Shown piece by piece: positions 18,350-26,626 of a DNA stretch of 64,000 nt. The first letter of the stretch is position 1. Every line of letters starts with the position of its first letter. A program made the translations under genes and the position numbers. Below the pieces are notes generated by a model that was not told the DNA's origin, ran no database searches, and was given only the letters and a program-made list of their open reading frames with translations. The stretch is from an uncultured Verrucomicrobiota bacterium. GTDB taxonomy: Bacteria; Verrucomicrobiota; Kiritimatiellia; Kiritimatiellales; Tichowtungiaceae. The stretch is from positions 1 through 64,000 of the forward strand of contig CAIKGD010000040.1 in assembly GCA_903826865.1 (NCBI GenBank), in the 5' to 3' direction.

Positions 18350-18784
18350 ATGGAAAAAAGAAAACAGGCCAAGGCCGGGTTTACACTGGTGGAACTGCTG
18401 GTGGTATTAGTGATCTTGATGGTGATCGGAACGATTGCCGTACAGAACTTCAGCGGGGAAGAGGATAAGGCCAAAGTCAAAGCGACCAAAGCGTCCTTTA
18501 CTTCGCTCGAAAACGCGCTGGAACGCTTCAAACTGGATATCGGCCGTTATCCGACCGCAGAAGAAGGTCTGGCGGCGCTCTACGAAGCCCCTGACGGACT
18601 TGAAGACTGGGCCGGAAAATATCTGACCAAGCGCCGGTCTCTGAAGGATGCGTGGGACAACGATTATGTCTATGTGATTCCCGGTTCTAACAACGAACCT
18701 TATGAGATTATTTCGCTGGGTGCGGACAAGGCGGAAGGCGGCGAAAAATACAACGCCGATCTCTCCAGCCTCGATGAAAAATAA
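18350..18784 (+). CDS. gspG: Major pseudopilin GspG
   Basis: A 144-residue major pseudopilin. The type III signal KAGFTLVELLVVL carries the prepilin peptidase cleavage site (G|FTLVE) with Glu at +5. The C-terminal half has the GspG pattern: RYPTAEEGLAALYEAP, the WAGKYL and DAWDN segments and ISLGADKAEGGE, where calcium-binding Asp residues normally sit. GGAGG precedes the ATG. Processing needs a prepilin peptidase (GspO/PilD) encoded elsewhere. Confidence 0.96.
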   Translation: MEKRKQAKAGFTLVELLVVLVILMVIGTIAVQNFSGEEDKAKVKATKASFTSLENALERFKLDIGRYPTAEEGLAALYEAPDGLEDWAGKYLTKRRSLKDAWDNDYVYVIPGSNNEPYEIISLGADKAEGGEKYNADLSSLDEK

Positions 18785-18800
18785 CGAGAGCGGAGAAGTG

Positions 18801-19427
18801 ATGTGCCGGAACCGGAACAGAGGCTTTACGATGATCGAATTGCTGGTGGTGCTGGCCATCATTCTGATCATGACAGGCGTGGCCGTAACCACGCTTTCTG
18901 GAGCCGGTACCCCGAAACAGCAGTTGCGCCGTGAGGCCCGCGACCTGACTGGACTTTTTAAAGAAGCTCGACTCGCCGCCATGGAACGCAAACTGAAAGT
19001 GGATGTCTATGTTGAGCCGTCCGCCCGTGCGGTCTGCGCAGTGGAAACTGATTATGCCCGCAAGCTGCTGACGGACAATCCGGGTTTTTTTTCGGATGGA
19101 ACCAGCCTGAAAGATATGGTGCCGGAGACCAACCGCTTTTTCCGCGTAACAGCATTTCCGGAAGAAATCGCTGTGGAGGCGTTTGCTTTGACGGATATTG
19201 AGCCGGAGAAAACCGGAGAGGAACCTCTGTTTGAAGCGGTACCCAAGGGCATGCCTGCGACCGGGATCGAAACCGCTGAAGTCAGCCATCCAGTTTTCAG
19301 CTTTACTCATCTGGGCGGCGCTTCAGGCGGCGGGGTCAGCGTGGTACGCAACGGTTTGAGAATTGATATCGCCTGCGATCTGCTGACCGGACGACCGGAA
19401 ATTGTCCGGCGGAGGGCGGAGCAGTGA
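18801..19427 (+). CDS. gspH: Minor pseudopilin GspH-like
   Basis: A 208-residue minor pseudopilin with the signal RGFTMIELLVVLAIILIM and the GAGTPKQQLRREARDLTGLFKEARLAAMERK helix region typical of GspH. An in-frame ATG occurs farther upstream inside gspG, but the ATG at 18801 is right for the short leader and follows GCGGAGAAG. The C-terminal domain (FSFTHLGGASGGGVSVV) is longer than in E. coli GspH. It overlaps gspI by four bases (GTGA). Confidence 0.85.
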   Translation: MCRNRNRGFTMIELLVVLAIILIMTGVAVTTLSGAGTPKQQLRREARDLTGLFKEARLAAMERKLKVDVYVEPSARAVCAVETDYARKLLTDNPGFFSDGTSLKDMVPETNRFFRVTAFPEEIAVEAFALTDIEPEKTGEEPLFEAVPKGMPATGIETAEVSHPVFSFTHLGGASGGGVSVVRNGLRIDIACDLLTGRPEIVRRRAEQ

Positions 19428-19843
19428 AAAAAAAACAGACATTGGGAACCGGCCGCACCGGGTTTTCTCTGCTGGAGGTGCTGGTGGCGCTGGCTATTTT
19501 CGGCATTGCCGCCGGCGGGGTACTGGTGGCGCTGGGGCATCATTTGAAAAATGTGTCGTTCCTGCAGAATCATTCGCAGGCCGTGCGCATTGCTTCACGC
19601 GAGATGAATGTGCTGAGGCGGATGACCGCTTTTGAGGAAAGTGAAATGCAAGGTTCCGAGGGCCGCTTTGTCTGGACGACGAAAGTGACCACTGAAGGAC
19701 TTGGTGAATGGCCGGGCCTGGAAGAGGCGGCCGGCACCCCGGCGCTTCTTTTGGTAACAGTGCAGTGGAGCGACAGCGAGGGCGGACCGGCGGTCGGCAA
19801 GGTGCACTTAGACGGATTTGAAGTGTGCGGAGCGGAGGAATAA
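19424..19843 (+). CDS. gspI: Minor pseudopilin GspI
   Basis: A 139-residue minor pseudopilin starting at GTG. The leader KKKQTLGTGRTG precedes FSLLEVLVALAIFGIAAGG, with Glu at +5. The body (RIASREMNVLRR, FVWTTKV, VTVQWSD) fits GspI, the partner that starts tip assembly with GspJ and GspK. GTGA and TAATG overlaps join it to gspH and gspJ. Confidence 0.9.
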   Translation: MKKKQTLGTGRTGFSLLEVLVALAIFGIAAGGVLVALGHHLKNVSFLQNHSQAVRIASREMNVLRRMTAFEESEMQGSEGRFVWTTKVTTEGLGEWPGLEEAAGTPALLLVTVQWSDSEGGPAVGKVHLDGFEVCGAEE

Positions 19844-20571
19844 TGCGGCACGGTTTAACAGATTCCGGCGGCTTTACGCTGATTGAGCTGCTGGTGGCGC
19901 TGGCGCTGCTGGGCATTCTCGGTGCGTCGCTGGCCGGCGTACTGCGTAATTCGATGGACTCGGTGGATCAGGCGCAGGCGTCGGTTGATCACTTGACCCG
20001 TTTACGTTCGCTGGATCTGGCGCTGGGCGGTGCGCTGCGCGATGCGGTGACGCTGACGCTTTCTTCGAATGAACAGAAAATGCTGGCCGATCAGGATTCG
20101 TTCGATAAAGAGGCAGGCACGATCCGTTTCCGCGGCGATGAGCTGTCGCTCGGATTTTGTCTGCAACGTCCGTTCTTCTCTACCGAGCGCGATGGCTATA
20201 CGCACTGGATCGCTCTGGATATCCGGGCCGACGAGAAAACGGAACATAAATCACTCTGGCTCCGCGATGTTTCATTTATTCCCGGCAGCGATAATCCGGT
20301 TGGCGCTGACTGGGGCGGACAGGACGGCGAGGTGGACGAACGCCTGCCGGTGCAGGAGGTTTGTCTGGTGCGCGATGCGGCGGAGCTGATTTTCCGCTAC
20401 TGGATTCTTCCGGAGGACGACACCAGCGAATCTGAAGAGATGGAACCGGATGATATTGCCGGCGAGTACGCGCTGGCGGTCCCGGATTATATCGAACTGG
20501 AAATTAAAATGCCGAAGGGTGCACAGGAAGTTCTGACGTTCGATTACAATCTGCGGGAGGGTCTGCTGTAA
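19843..20571 (+). CDS. gspJ: Minor pseudopilin GspJ
   Basis: A 242-residue minor pseudopilin. The ATG at 19843 overlaps the gspI stop (TAATG) and follows AGCGGAGGAA; it is preferred over the in-frame start at 19825. The signal is GGFTLIELLVALALLGILGAS. The protein is large for GspJ (about 195 in E. coli). It would form the tip complex with GspI and GspK. The stop overlaps the gspK start by one base. Confidence 0.87.
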   Translation: MRHGLTDSGGFTLIELLVALALLGILGASLAGVLRNSMDSVDQAQASVDHLTRLRSLDLALGGALRDAVTLTLSSNEQKMLADQDSFDKEAGTIRFRGDELSLGFCLQRPFFSTERDGYTHWIALDIRADEKTEHKSLWLRDVSFIPGSDNPVGADWGGQDGEVDERLPVQEVCLVRDAAELIFRYWILPEDDTSESEEMEPDDIAGEYALAVPDYIELEIKMPKGAQEVLTFDYNLREGLL

Positions 20572-21644
20572 TGCGTGCGGCAATTTCCAGTAATCCCCGT
20601 TCCGGATCGGCTCTGCTGATTGTGCTGGGCGTGATGGCGGTTCTTTCCCTGCTGGTGGCTGAATTCGGCCGGGGGCTGAGGGCGGATTTGCGCGCTTCCG
20701 GCGGGTTTTATGAAGAGGTGCAAAATGACCAGCTGGCCCGCAGCGCACTGGCCGCAGCACAGATTGAGCTGCTGAAAGCGGGCACGTTGATGTATGCTGA
20801 CGCCACCGGGAATGTATATTTTGTGACGAGCGATGAAACGTATGAAACTGAAATTGCTGATCTGGCGCAGTACCGGCAGGGAATGGCTCTGGGACGAGGC
20901 CTTTTTTCATACCGCTTTGTAATGAAGCCTTATGCGCTGGATATCAATGAGCTGGGTGCCGCCGCGCTGAGACGGCTGCTGGAGACGGCCTGCGGTCTTG
21001 AAGAAGGCGATGAACGGTCGGCGCTGGTCGATTCCATTCTCGACTGGGTTGATGCCGACAATAATCCGCGGGCCTACGGTGCTGAAGAAGAGATTTATCA
21101 GGAACTCGATCCGCCGCGCCATTGCCGCAACGCTCCTTTTGAAACCATAGAGGAACTGCTGCTGGTGAACGGCATGACCCGGGATCTGCTGTTTGGATAC
21201 GGACATCCGGTAACCATTGAAGACGGGTTGCTGCTCGGCGGAGGCCTTTACCGGTTTTTAATCGGCGATAACTGTCCGGAAGCTCAGGCCTCCGTTCAGT
21301 ATATCCAGCGCGGGGTTTTGCCTTCAGACGACCCGCGCAAACCGGAAGCCGAGCCGGTGATGGAGGGCTTTACAAAAATCACTGTGCTTCCGCCTGTTCT
21401 TTATCTGGTCGCCGAAGGATTTGTTCCCGGGGCGATCACCAAAGGCGATAAATCGGTTTCGGCGGCGGAAGATCCCTTTCCCGCCGATTCCGCATCCCGG
21501 CACATTATTCTGGTGAAACTGGTACTGCCGGATAACGCTAAGACGAAGGAATATAAAGTGGCTGATTTTCAGGAAAACGCTGCCGGCGAACTGCTCGGGC
21601 AGGTGCTGGCGTATGGACTCCCGGAGGAAACTAATGAACTTTAA
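20571..21644 (+). CDS. gspK: Tip pseudopilin GspK
   Basis: A 357-residue protein whose leader RSGSALLIVLGVMAVLSLLVAEF lacks the Glu at +5, as is usual for GspK, the pseudopilus tip. The helical insert (RRLLETACGLEEGDERSALVDSILDWVDADNNP) and the following YQELDPPRHCRNAPFETIEELLLVNGM region are diagnostic GspK segments. It overlaps gspL by 11 bases. Confidence 0.92.
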   Translation: MRAAISSNPRSGSALLIVLGVMAVLSLLVAEFGRGLRADLRASGGFYEEVQNDQLARSALAAAQIELLKAGTLMYADATGNVYFVTSDETYETEIADLAQYRQGMALGRGLFSYRFVMKPYALDINELGAAALRRLLETACGLEEGDERSALVDSILDWVDADNNPRAYGAEEEIYQELDPPRHCRNAPFETIEELLLVNGMTRDLLFGYGHPVTIEDGLLLGGGLYRFLIGDNCPEAQASVQYIQRGVLPSDDPRKPEAEPVMEGFTKITVLPPVLYLVAEGFVPGAITKGDKSVSAAEDPFPADSASRHIILVKLVLPDNAKTKEYKVADFQENAAGELLGQVLAYGLPEETNEL

Positions 21645-23031
21645 AAATATGCCGGAGATGAAATGGCTGGCTGGAAAATCGAGCCTGATTCTGATTTTCC
21701 GGGACAGCATGGTAGATGCGGTTTGGCTGGAGCAGTCTCTGCTCGGCCCGGCTGTTCATCTGATGGAACGCTTCCCGCGTAACGAACAGACCCCTGAGCT
21801 GGTGGCGCAACGGTTGCTCGCGGCGGCGAAGACGCCTGCACGCGTACTGGTCTGTCTGCCGCGCTCTATGGTGATGCAGCGGACGCTGTTTTATCCGACG
21901 GCAGTTCTAAGCGATCTGGCGCAGATGCTTCAGTTTGAAGCCTCCCGGCACGTTCCTCTTCCGGAAGCCGACCGGCGAACCGCGTTTATGGCGGTAACGT
22001 TTCCCGACAGCAAACAGCTCGGCGTCAATCTGCTGGCCGCCCGGAATTCGGAAATCTCTGCTTTGCTGGCACCATGGATCAGCGCCGGGATTCCGGTCGA
22101 TGAGGTCTCGTCTTTAAGCTCTCTGCTGACTCCGGCGGCCGGCGGCGTGCCGGTTTTACAGATTCTGACGGACGATATGCATATGGAGCTGGCGCTCTTT
22201 GCAAACGGACTCTTGCAGGACAGTCTGCTGCTCGACCGGCAGTCTGCCGGCTTCAGTAAAGAGACACTGGTGGACGCGGCGCGCAGAATGGCGGTCCGGC
22301 ATCGTGAACTGCTGGGAGCGGAGGGTATCGGGAAGATATCCTGTTCCGGAACGGCGGAGCTTCCGGAAGATTTTAAAAACAGTTTGGAAGTCGCATTCGG
22401 AATGCATCTCCATGCACTGGAGATTCCGGAAGTTTTGCGTCCGGCCATTTCATCCTTGCCGGCTGAACCGGTGCTGACAGAGGCGTTGTGCGCGGTGGTT
22501 GCCGTGCCGCCGGCTTCGCTGAATCTGATTGACCGGTCCGGACGGAAAGTTCCGTTGAGCCGCCGGACGCTGATTATTGCCGGACTGTGCGCTTTGCTGG
22601 CGGTGGAGCTGCTCGTTGGCTGGCTGATCCGGACGGTTTCGCCCGCCATAGCGTTGAAGTCCACCGAACATGAAACAGCCGACCTGAAACGGCGTGCGGC
22701 CCCGATCCAGCCGGTGAAAAATCAAAACCGCGATCTGCGTAAAGAACTTGAGCAGCTCAACGAGATGGGGAAATCCCGCGTGAGTATCATGAGTATGCTG
22801 AAGGTGCTTTCGGATACACTTCCGGAAGATACGTATTTGCAGGGGATTACTTATTCGCGGGGGGATGAGATTCAGATTAAGGGGCGCTCCAAAACGCCGG
22901 ATCAGCTTCCGCATCTGCTTCAGAGCCTTCCGTTCGTGAAGACCATCGAGGAGTCAAACACCGGTGAAAAAACAGATGAATATTATGGATTCAGTCTCTC
23001 AGCAGCTTTGAGGAGTGCGCGCGATGAATAA
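21634..23031 (+). CDS. gspL: GspL-like inner-membrane platform protein
   Basis: A 465-residue bitopic protein. The ATG at 21634 (GGAGG eight bases upstream) is preferred to one at 21613. The cytoplasmic part is actin-like (PilM/GspL fold): LILIFRDSMVDAVWLEQ, then FEASRHVPLPEADRRTAFM. One membrane helix near residues 310-330 (LIIAGLCALLAVELLVGWLI) precedes a coiled coil and a periplasmic ferredoxin-like domain. It would bind GspE in the cytoplasm and GspM in the membrane. It overlaps gspM by eight bases. Confidence 0.8.
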   Translation: MNFKNMPEMKWLAGKSSLILIFRDSMVDAVWLEQSLLGPAVHLMERFPRNEQTPELVAQRLLAAAKTPARVLVCLPRSMVMQRTLFYPTAVLSDLAQMLQFEASRHVPLPEADRRTAFMAVTFPDSKQLGVNLLAARNSEISALLAPWISAGIPVDEVSSLSSLLTPAAGGVPVLQILTDDMHMELALFANGLLQDSLLLDRQSAGFSKETLVDAARRMAVRHRELLGAEGIGKISCSGTAELPEDFKNSLEVAFGMHLHALEIPEVLRPAISSLPAEPVLTEALCAVVAVPPASLNLIDRSGRKVPLSRRTLIIAGLCALLAVELLVGWLIRTVSPAIALKSTEHETADLKRRAAPIQPVKNQNRDLRKELEQLNEMGKSRVSIMSMLKVLSDTLPEDTYLQGITYSRGDEIQIKGRSKTPDQLPHLLQSLPFVKTIEESNTGEKTDEYYGFSLSAALRSARDE

Positions 23032-23692
23032 TTTTTTAAACAAACTGTCCCGCCGTGAACGGCTTTATGTGCTGGCCGCTGCGGCCGCCCTGTTCGCCGG
23101 CGGAATTCTTTATCCGGTCTTGCGGGCGTCCGAAAAATACCGGCAGGGAAAACTCGAAGAACTGGGAGCTGCCCGGTCGCTGCGTGCAAACTATCAAACC
23201 ATGATTCTTTCCGCCGATCAGATCCGGGCGGAAAACAGCGAGTTGAAAGAAGTGCTTAGCAAGGCGGATGGACTGCTGTTCGAACGGGCCGGCAACGATG
23301 TGATGATGGAGGTTTCTCTCATCAAGCTGTTGACTCAGATGGCGCCGGATTTGAGTCTGGATGTTTCCATGTCAAAGCCCTCACTTCACGGTGTGAAGGG
23401 ACAGCTTAATTTTTCAGTCCGCGGGAGCGGGCGATATCCGGAAATTCTGAACTTTTTCAATAAGATTGAGACCCATCGTCCGTTGATTGTCGTGGATCAT
23501 TTTAACATGATGGTGCAAAACAACCGGCGGCAGCCTGGCCAGAATCGCCAGTGGTCCCCGCAAATGGCGGCGGCTTTGCAACGGGGGGCTGCGGCTTCGG
23601 CAGCGGCGACGGCAGAGCCGTCAGAGCCCCGGATGAAACTGCAAATGGATATTCACATCAACTGCCGGACAGCAGTGGAGGGCGGTAAATGA
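23024..23692 (+). CDS. gspM: GspM-like inner-membrane protein
   Basis: A 222-residue protein with a short cytoplasmic start (NNFLNKLSRRERLYVL), one membrane helix (residues 16-33), a coiled coil and a ferredoxin-like periplasmic domain (LNFSVRGSGRYPEILNFFNKIE). This matches GspM, the partner of GspL. The ATG at 23024 follows GAGGAG; a GTG lies three codons earlier. A Gln/Ala-rich loop (RRQPGQNRQWSPQ) interrupts the last domain. Confidence 0.78.
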   Translation: MNNFLNKLSRRERLYVLAAAAALFAGGILYPVLRASEKYRQGKLEELGAARSLRANYQTMILSADQIRAENSELKEVLSKADGLLFERAGNDVMMEVSLIKLLTQMAPDLSLDVSMSKPSLHGVKGQLNFSVRGSGRYPEILNFFNKIETHRPLIVVDHFNMMVQNNRRQPGQNRQWSPQMAAALQRGAAASAAATAEPSEPRMKLQMDIHINCRTAVEGGK

Positions 23693-24525
23693 AAATTTCA
23701 GTTCAGCGGTACATCATTCCGGGACTCGCCATTCTCTGCGGCATTGCCGCAGTAGCAGTGATTCCGGCGGTACATCTGCCCCGGACGGATTCCGGCGCAC
23801 GCAAAGAGAGCCTGCGTGCGGTTCCTGCTCCAGATTTGGAGGATTTGAATGAAGCTTCTCCTTCCATGGCGGAAGTCGTTGCTAAACATTTGTTTATTGC
23901 CCAGCGTAAAGCGACCGGCCAGAATTCATTTCCCGACCTGGTGGTGAAGGGGGTTTTCCTTGGAACGGAGAAGAGCGTGGTCTTTTCGCTCAAATCCAAA
24001 CCGCAGGCGAATTTGAGGGTATGGGCCGGCCGGATGGACGGCGCCTTGAGCCAGATCACCGATCCGCGTGATCCCCGCCAGCCGATCGCCGCATTTCTCC
24101 GCGAATGGAGCATCAAAGATATCGGTTTCAGCGGAGTAACGGTGGAGCATTTTATCACTGGCGAGACGGAAACGTATGCAGTGAACTATACGCCTGTAAA
24201 AAAGGTGAAAGATGATGCATCCCGCGGCTATGGACAGGGTATCATCCTGCAGGGCGGCGAGGCGGGGACGGGAGCCGGTGCACGGGCGGCAGCCGGGAAT
24301 AATCCGGCGGCAAAGGGCGCGCAGCTTCCGCCAGGTGCTCAGCCGGTGAACATTATGGCGGATCGCGTTTCGGTAATGATGCAACGGATGACCCCGGATC
24401 AACAGAAGCAGTTTCTGAAGCGGATCGGGAAGGACAGCTCCGAAGCAAACCAGAAGAGCGGTGCTTCAACGAAATCCTTTGCACAAAAAAACAAGAAACC
24501 TCAGACCAGCAAAAAGACTAAATAA
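23689..24525 (+). CDS. GspC-like inner-membrane connector, last gene of the operon
   Basis: A 278-residue protein with an N-terminal membrane helix (residues 8-28) and a beta-rich domain at about 80-170 (FPDLVVKGVFLGTEKSVVFSL, then SIKDIGFSGVTVEHF) resembling the homology region of GspC or the PilP fold. That domain normally touches the secretin N0 domain. There is no PDZ domain; the C-terminus is a charged Lys/Ser/Gln tail. Its ATG overlaps the gspM stop. GspC usually leads the operon, so position and assignment are both somewhat unusual. No gspO follows. Confidence 0.6.
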   Translation: MKISVQRYIIPGLAILCGIAAVAVIPAVHLPRTDSGARKESLRAVPAPDLEDLNEASPSMAEVVAKHLFIAQRKATGQNSFPDLVVKGVFLGTEKSVVFSLKSKPQANLRVWAGRMDGALSQITDPRDPRQPIAAFLREWSIKDIGFSGVTVEHFITGETETYAVNYTPVKKVKDDASRGYGQGIILQGGEAGTGAGARAAAGNNPAAKGAQLPPGAQPVNIMADRVSVMMQRMTPDQQKQFLKRIGKDSSEANQKSGASTKSFAQKNKKPQTSKKTK

Positions 24526-24542
24526 TTTTACAGCGGTCAGTA

Positions 24543-24750
24543 ATGCGCAGCGAGCGGAAATCCTTCACGCTGGCCTTTTGCATGGCGTCATCCCGCTCGA
24601 TCACGGTGCCCTTGATTTCTGCATCCTTAGAGCTTTCTTGAAGCGCCATGTCAGTCCCATCAGGTTGGTTCACCATATTTTTACGGCTTCTTCGGAACCG
24701 AGCCCTTCACCTCAATCCCGAGATTCAAGAAGGTTTTTTTTCCTTTAGCG
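24543..24750 (-). pseudogene. Relic of a tyrosine integrase with its centre deleted
   Basis: The minus strand carries two pieces of the integrase encoded at 45587-46993. At the right is the N-terminal NLGIEVKGSVPKKP (intact copy NLGIEVKGRVPATL); directly joined to it at the left is LMGLTWRFKK, then a one-base frameshift, then VIERDDAMQKASVKDFRSLR. About 250 codons between them are missing. The catalytic His of the HxxR motif is Arg here. The strong nucleotide similarity shows a related integrative element once sat here. It lies 18 bases after the gsp operon and marks the left edge of the accessory island. Confidence 0.85.
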
Positions 24751-24918
24751 GCTCTGAACGTACTGAAAGAGGATGTTCTGCTCCACGAGCATAAGGTAAG
24801 CCGTACACGTTTGCGGGAAATGCTGCGAAAAGTGTTTGAGATCGTGGAGGATCGCGGTATCTGGCCAGGAAGTGATTCGGAGTTCGGGGATGTCATTCTT
24901 TTTTGTCGGAAGCGGTGA
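24748..24918 (+). pseudogene. C-terminal fragment of an unidentified gene
   Basis: About 56 codons are open with coding character (ALNVLKEDVLLHEHKVSR, then FEIVEDRGIWPGSDSEFGDV, ending FCRKR and TGA), but there is no start. The 5' part is replaced by the integrase relic. The tail is reminiscent of small methyltransferase C-termini but I do not recognise it. It stands 27 bases before an ABC permease gene in the same orientation, so it was probably the first gene of that operon. Confidence 0.55.
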
Positions 24919-24945
24919 TAGTCAATGCACTGATGAGAGGTGACT

Positions 24946-25617
24946 ATGTATTACGATTGGAAATTTGGAAGGCTCGTACCGTATACGGAAGCGTTCTGCA
25001 AGGGAACGCTCACTACGCTATCGCTTACCCTTATCGTTATCCTGGTTGGTACGCTCATCGGTGTGTTATTGGGGTTGGTTTTGCGCCGCCGCTTTGCGCG
25101 TCTCATTCTATACCCCATAGTTGACGTTTTTCGCGCACTGCCCCCTCTCGTCTTGATTCTCTTCATGTACTACCTTCTTACGCAGCAGGTTATTGGTGTG
25201 GCGGTACCAGCCTTCTGGGTGTGCGTGATCGCGATGTCGCTGAATCTTGCGGCATTTACGTCAGATCTTGTTCGAGCCGCGATAGAGAATGTCCCTGCCG
25301 ATGCCGTGGATGCCGGACGTGCCTTGGGGATGTCCGAACGGCAAATCACCAAACACATTGTGTTGCCAAGCGTGATGCGAGAGCTAATCCCCAGCATGAC
25401 GCTTCTCTACATCGCGATGCTCAAGATGAGCTCTCTCGCATCGGTCATAAACGTCCGAGAGGTCGTCTACACGGCGCAAACAGTGATCTCCAATGTCTCA
25501 CGATCTCTTGAGGCCTGGGTTATTGTCGGCTTGATATACATCGTCTTGGTTGTCCCTTCGTCCCATGGCGCTCGGGCGATCGAACGCTGGGCGAAGCGTG
25601 GAATAGTGCGAGGTTAG
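24946..25617 (+). CDS. Polar amino acid ABC transporter permease (HisM-type)
   Basis: A 223-residue permease with five to six membrane helices. The start MYYDWKFGRLVPYTEAFCKG and the EAA-type loop (VPADAVDAGRALGMSERQIT, then LPSVMRELIPS) are typical of the HisM/GlnP family. ATG at 24946 follows GAGAGG; a GTG at 24940 is also open. It pairs with the ATPase two bases downstream. No periplasmic binding protein gene is present; it may have been lost with the upstream truncated region or be encoded elsewhere. Confidence 0.9.
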   Translation: MYYDWKFGRLVPYTEAFCKGTLTTLSLTLIVILVGTLIGVLLGLVLRRRFARLILYPIVDVFRALPPLVLILFMYYLLTQQVIGVAVPAFWVCVIAMSLNLAAFTSDLVRAAIENVPADAVDAGRALGMSERQITKHIVLPSVMRELIPSMTLLYIAMLKMSSLASVINVREVVYTAQTVISNVSRSLEAWVIVGLIYIVLVVPSSHGARAIERWAKRGIVRG

Positions 25618-25619
25618 GA

Positions 25620-26420
25620 ATGGAAAATACACAGAATAAAAGGCCGTTCTTGAAGGTGGCAGACGTTTCTAAATCGTTTGGAGAAGTTCGTGTTCTGGAT
25701 GGCCTGAATCTTGAGCTTGCAGGGGGAGAAATTCTTGGGGTCATTGGACCTAGCGGCGGGGGGAAGACCACGCTGTTGCGGTGTCTTGATCTTCTAGAGC
25801 CGTTTGATGCAGGCACTATCGAGTACGCTACTCTTGATGCAAAGGCATTACCGAACGGACGTATTTCGAAAGGTTCCGGCGAAGATGGCGGAGAAGCGAC
25901 CACAGTTGCCCTCCGCCAGCAGATCGGGTTTGTCTTTCAGACCTTTAACCTATGGGGAGACAGGACTGTCCTTCAGAACCTCACGCTCGCGCCTTGCGTG
26001 GTGAAGCGCACGGATAGAGCTGAAGCCGAGGCAATAGCCGAAAGGCTTCTCGCGAAGTTTGGGCTGAGCGAGAAGAGAGAGAACCGTATATGGCAGCTAT
26101 CTGGCGGGCAACGGCAGCGTGTGGCCATCATTCGGGCCTTGATGATGGAACCGCAGATTCTGTTGTGTGATGAGGTCACATCCGCTCTTGACCCGGTGCT
26201 GGCGTATGATGTGCTTCAGATGATAAAGGCTTTGAGCGAAGAAGGGCTCACGATGATCGTGGTAACGCATCACGTGGATTTTGCGGCTACGCTGTGCGAC
26301 CGCATCGCCTACCTGAATGATGGAGCAATTCAGCAAATTGATACGCCAGAGCGAATCATCAAATCGCCCAGAAATGAGGAAATCGCCAATTTCCTGAACA
26401 TCCTGCGAGTAGCGGGTTAA
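25620..26420 (+). CDS. Polar amino acid ABC transporter ATPase (GlnQ/HisP-type)
   Basis: A 266-residue ABC ATPase. Walker A is GPSGGGKTT, the Q-loop is RQQIGFVFQTFNLWGDRTVLQN, the signature is LSGGQRQRVAI, Walker B is ILLCDEVTSALDP, and the switch His is in VVTHHVD. The extra loop after the first domain (KALPNGRISKGSGEDGGEAT) is longer than in GlnQ. It would power the permease encoded just upstream. The substrate (an amino acid or derivative) is inferred from family only. Confidence 0.92.
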   Translation: MENTQNKRPFLKVADVSKSFGEVRVLDGLNLELAGGEILGVIGPSGGGKTTLLRCLDLLEPFDAGTIEYATLDAKALPNGRISKGSGEDGGEATTVALRQQIGFVFQTFNLWGDRTVLQNLTLAPCVVKRTDRAEAEAIAERLLAKFGLSEKRENRIWQLSGGQRQRVAIIRALMMEPQILLCDEVTSALDPVLAYDVLQMIKALSEEGLTMIVVTHHVDFAATLCDRIAYLNDGAIQQIDTPERIIKSPRNEEIANFLNILRVAG

Positions 26421-26626
26421 CCGCACCATGCATAAAGGTAACTTCGCCGACAATAATAAAAATTTGTCTAAGTATAACAACCTCATAAAGAACGTCTTTT
26501 GCCTTGATCGCCTACTCTTTTCCCATACAGTTCGACCCGTTGGCGCGTTCTATAAAGACGCATGAACCGAGGTTAAAGTTCGTTCAACAATACTTGTTAG
26601 GCCACACAACCAACATCGGAGATATC

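Noticed and set aside
24526-24560. Second copy of the tRNA-Val 3' end as attL
   Set aside because: No match to the T arm or acceptor of the tRNA could be seen here or elsewhere in the island, so no att repeat is called.
26470-26625. Integron attC-like site (TTGTTAGGCC) before the DUF4365 gene
   Set aside because: Only one core-like half is present; I found no matching RYYYAAC partner with the expected arms and no integron integrase in the window.
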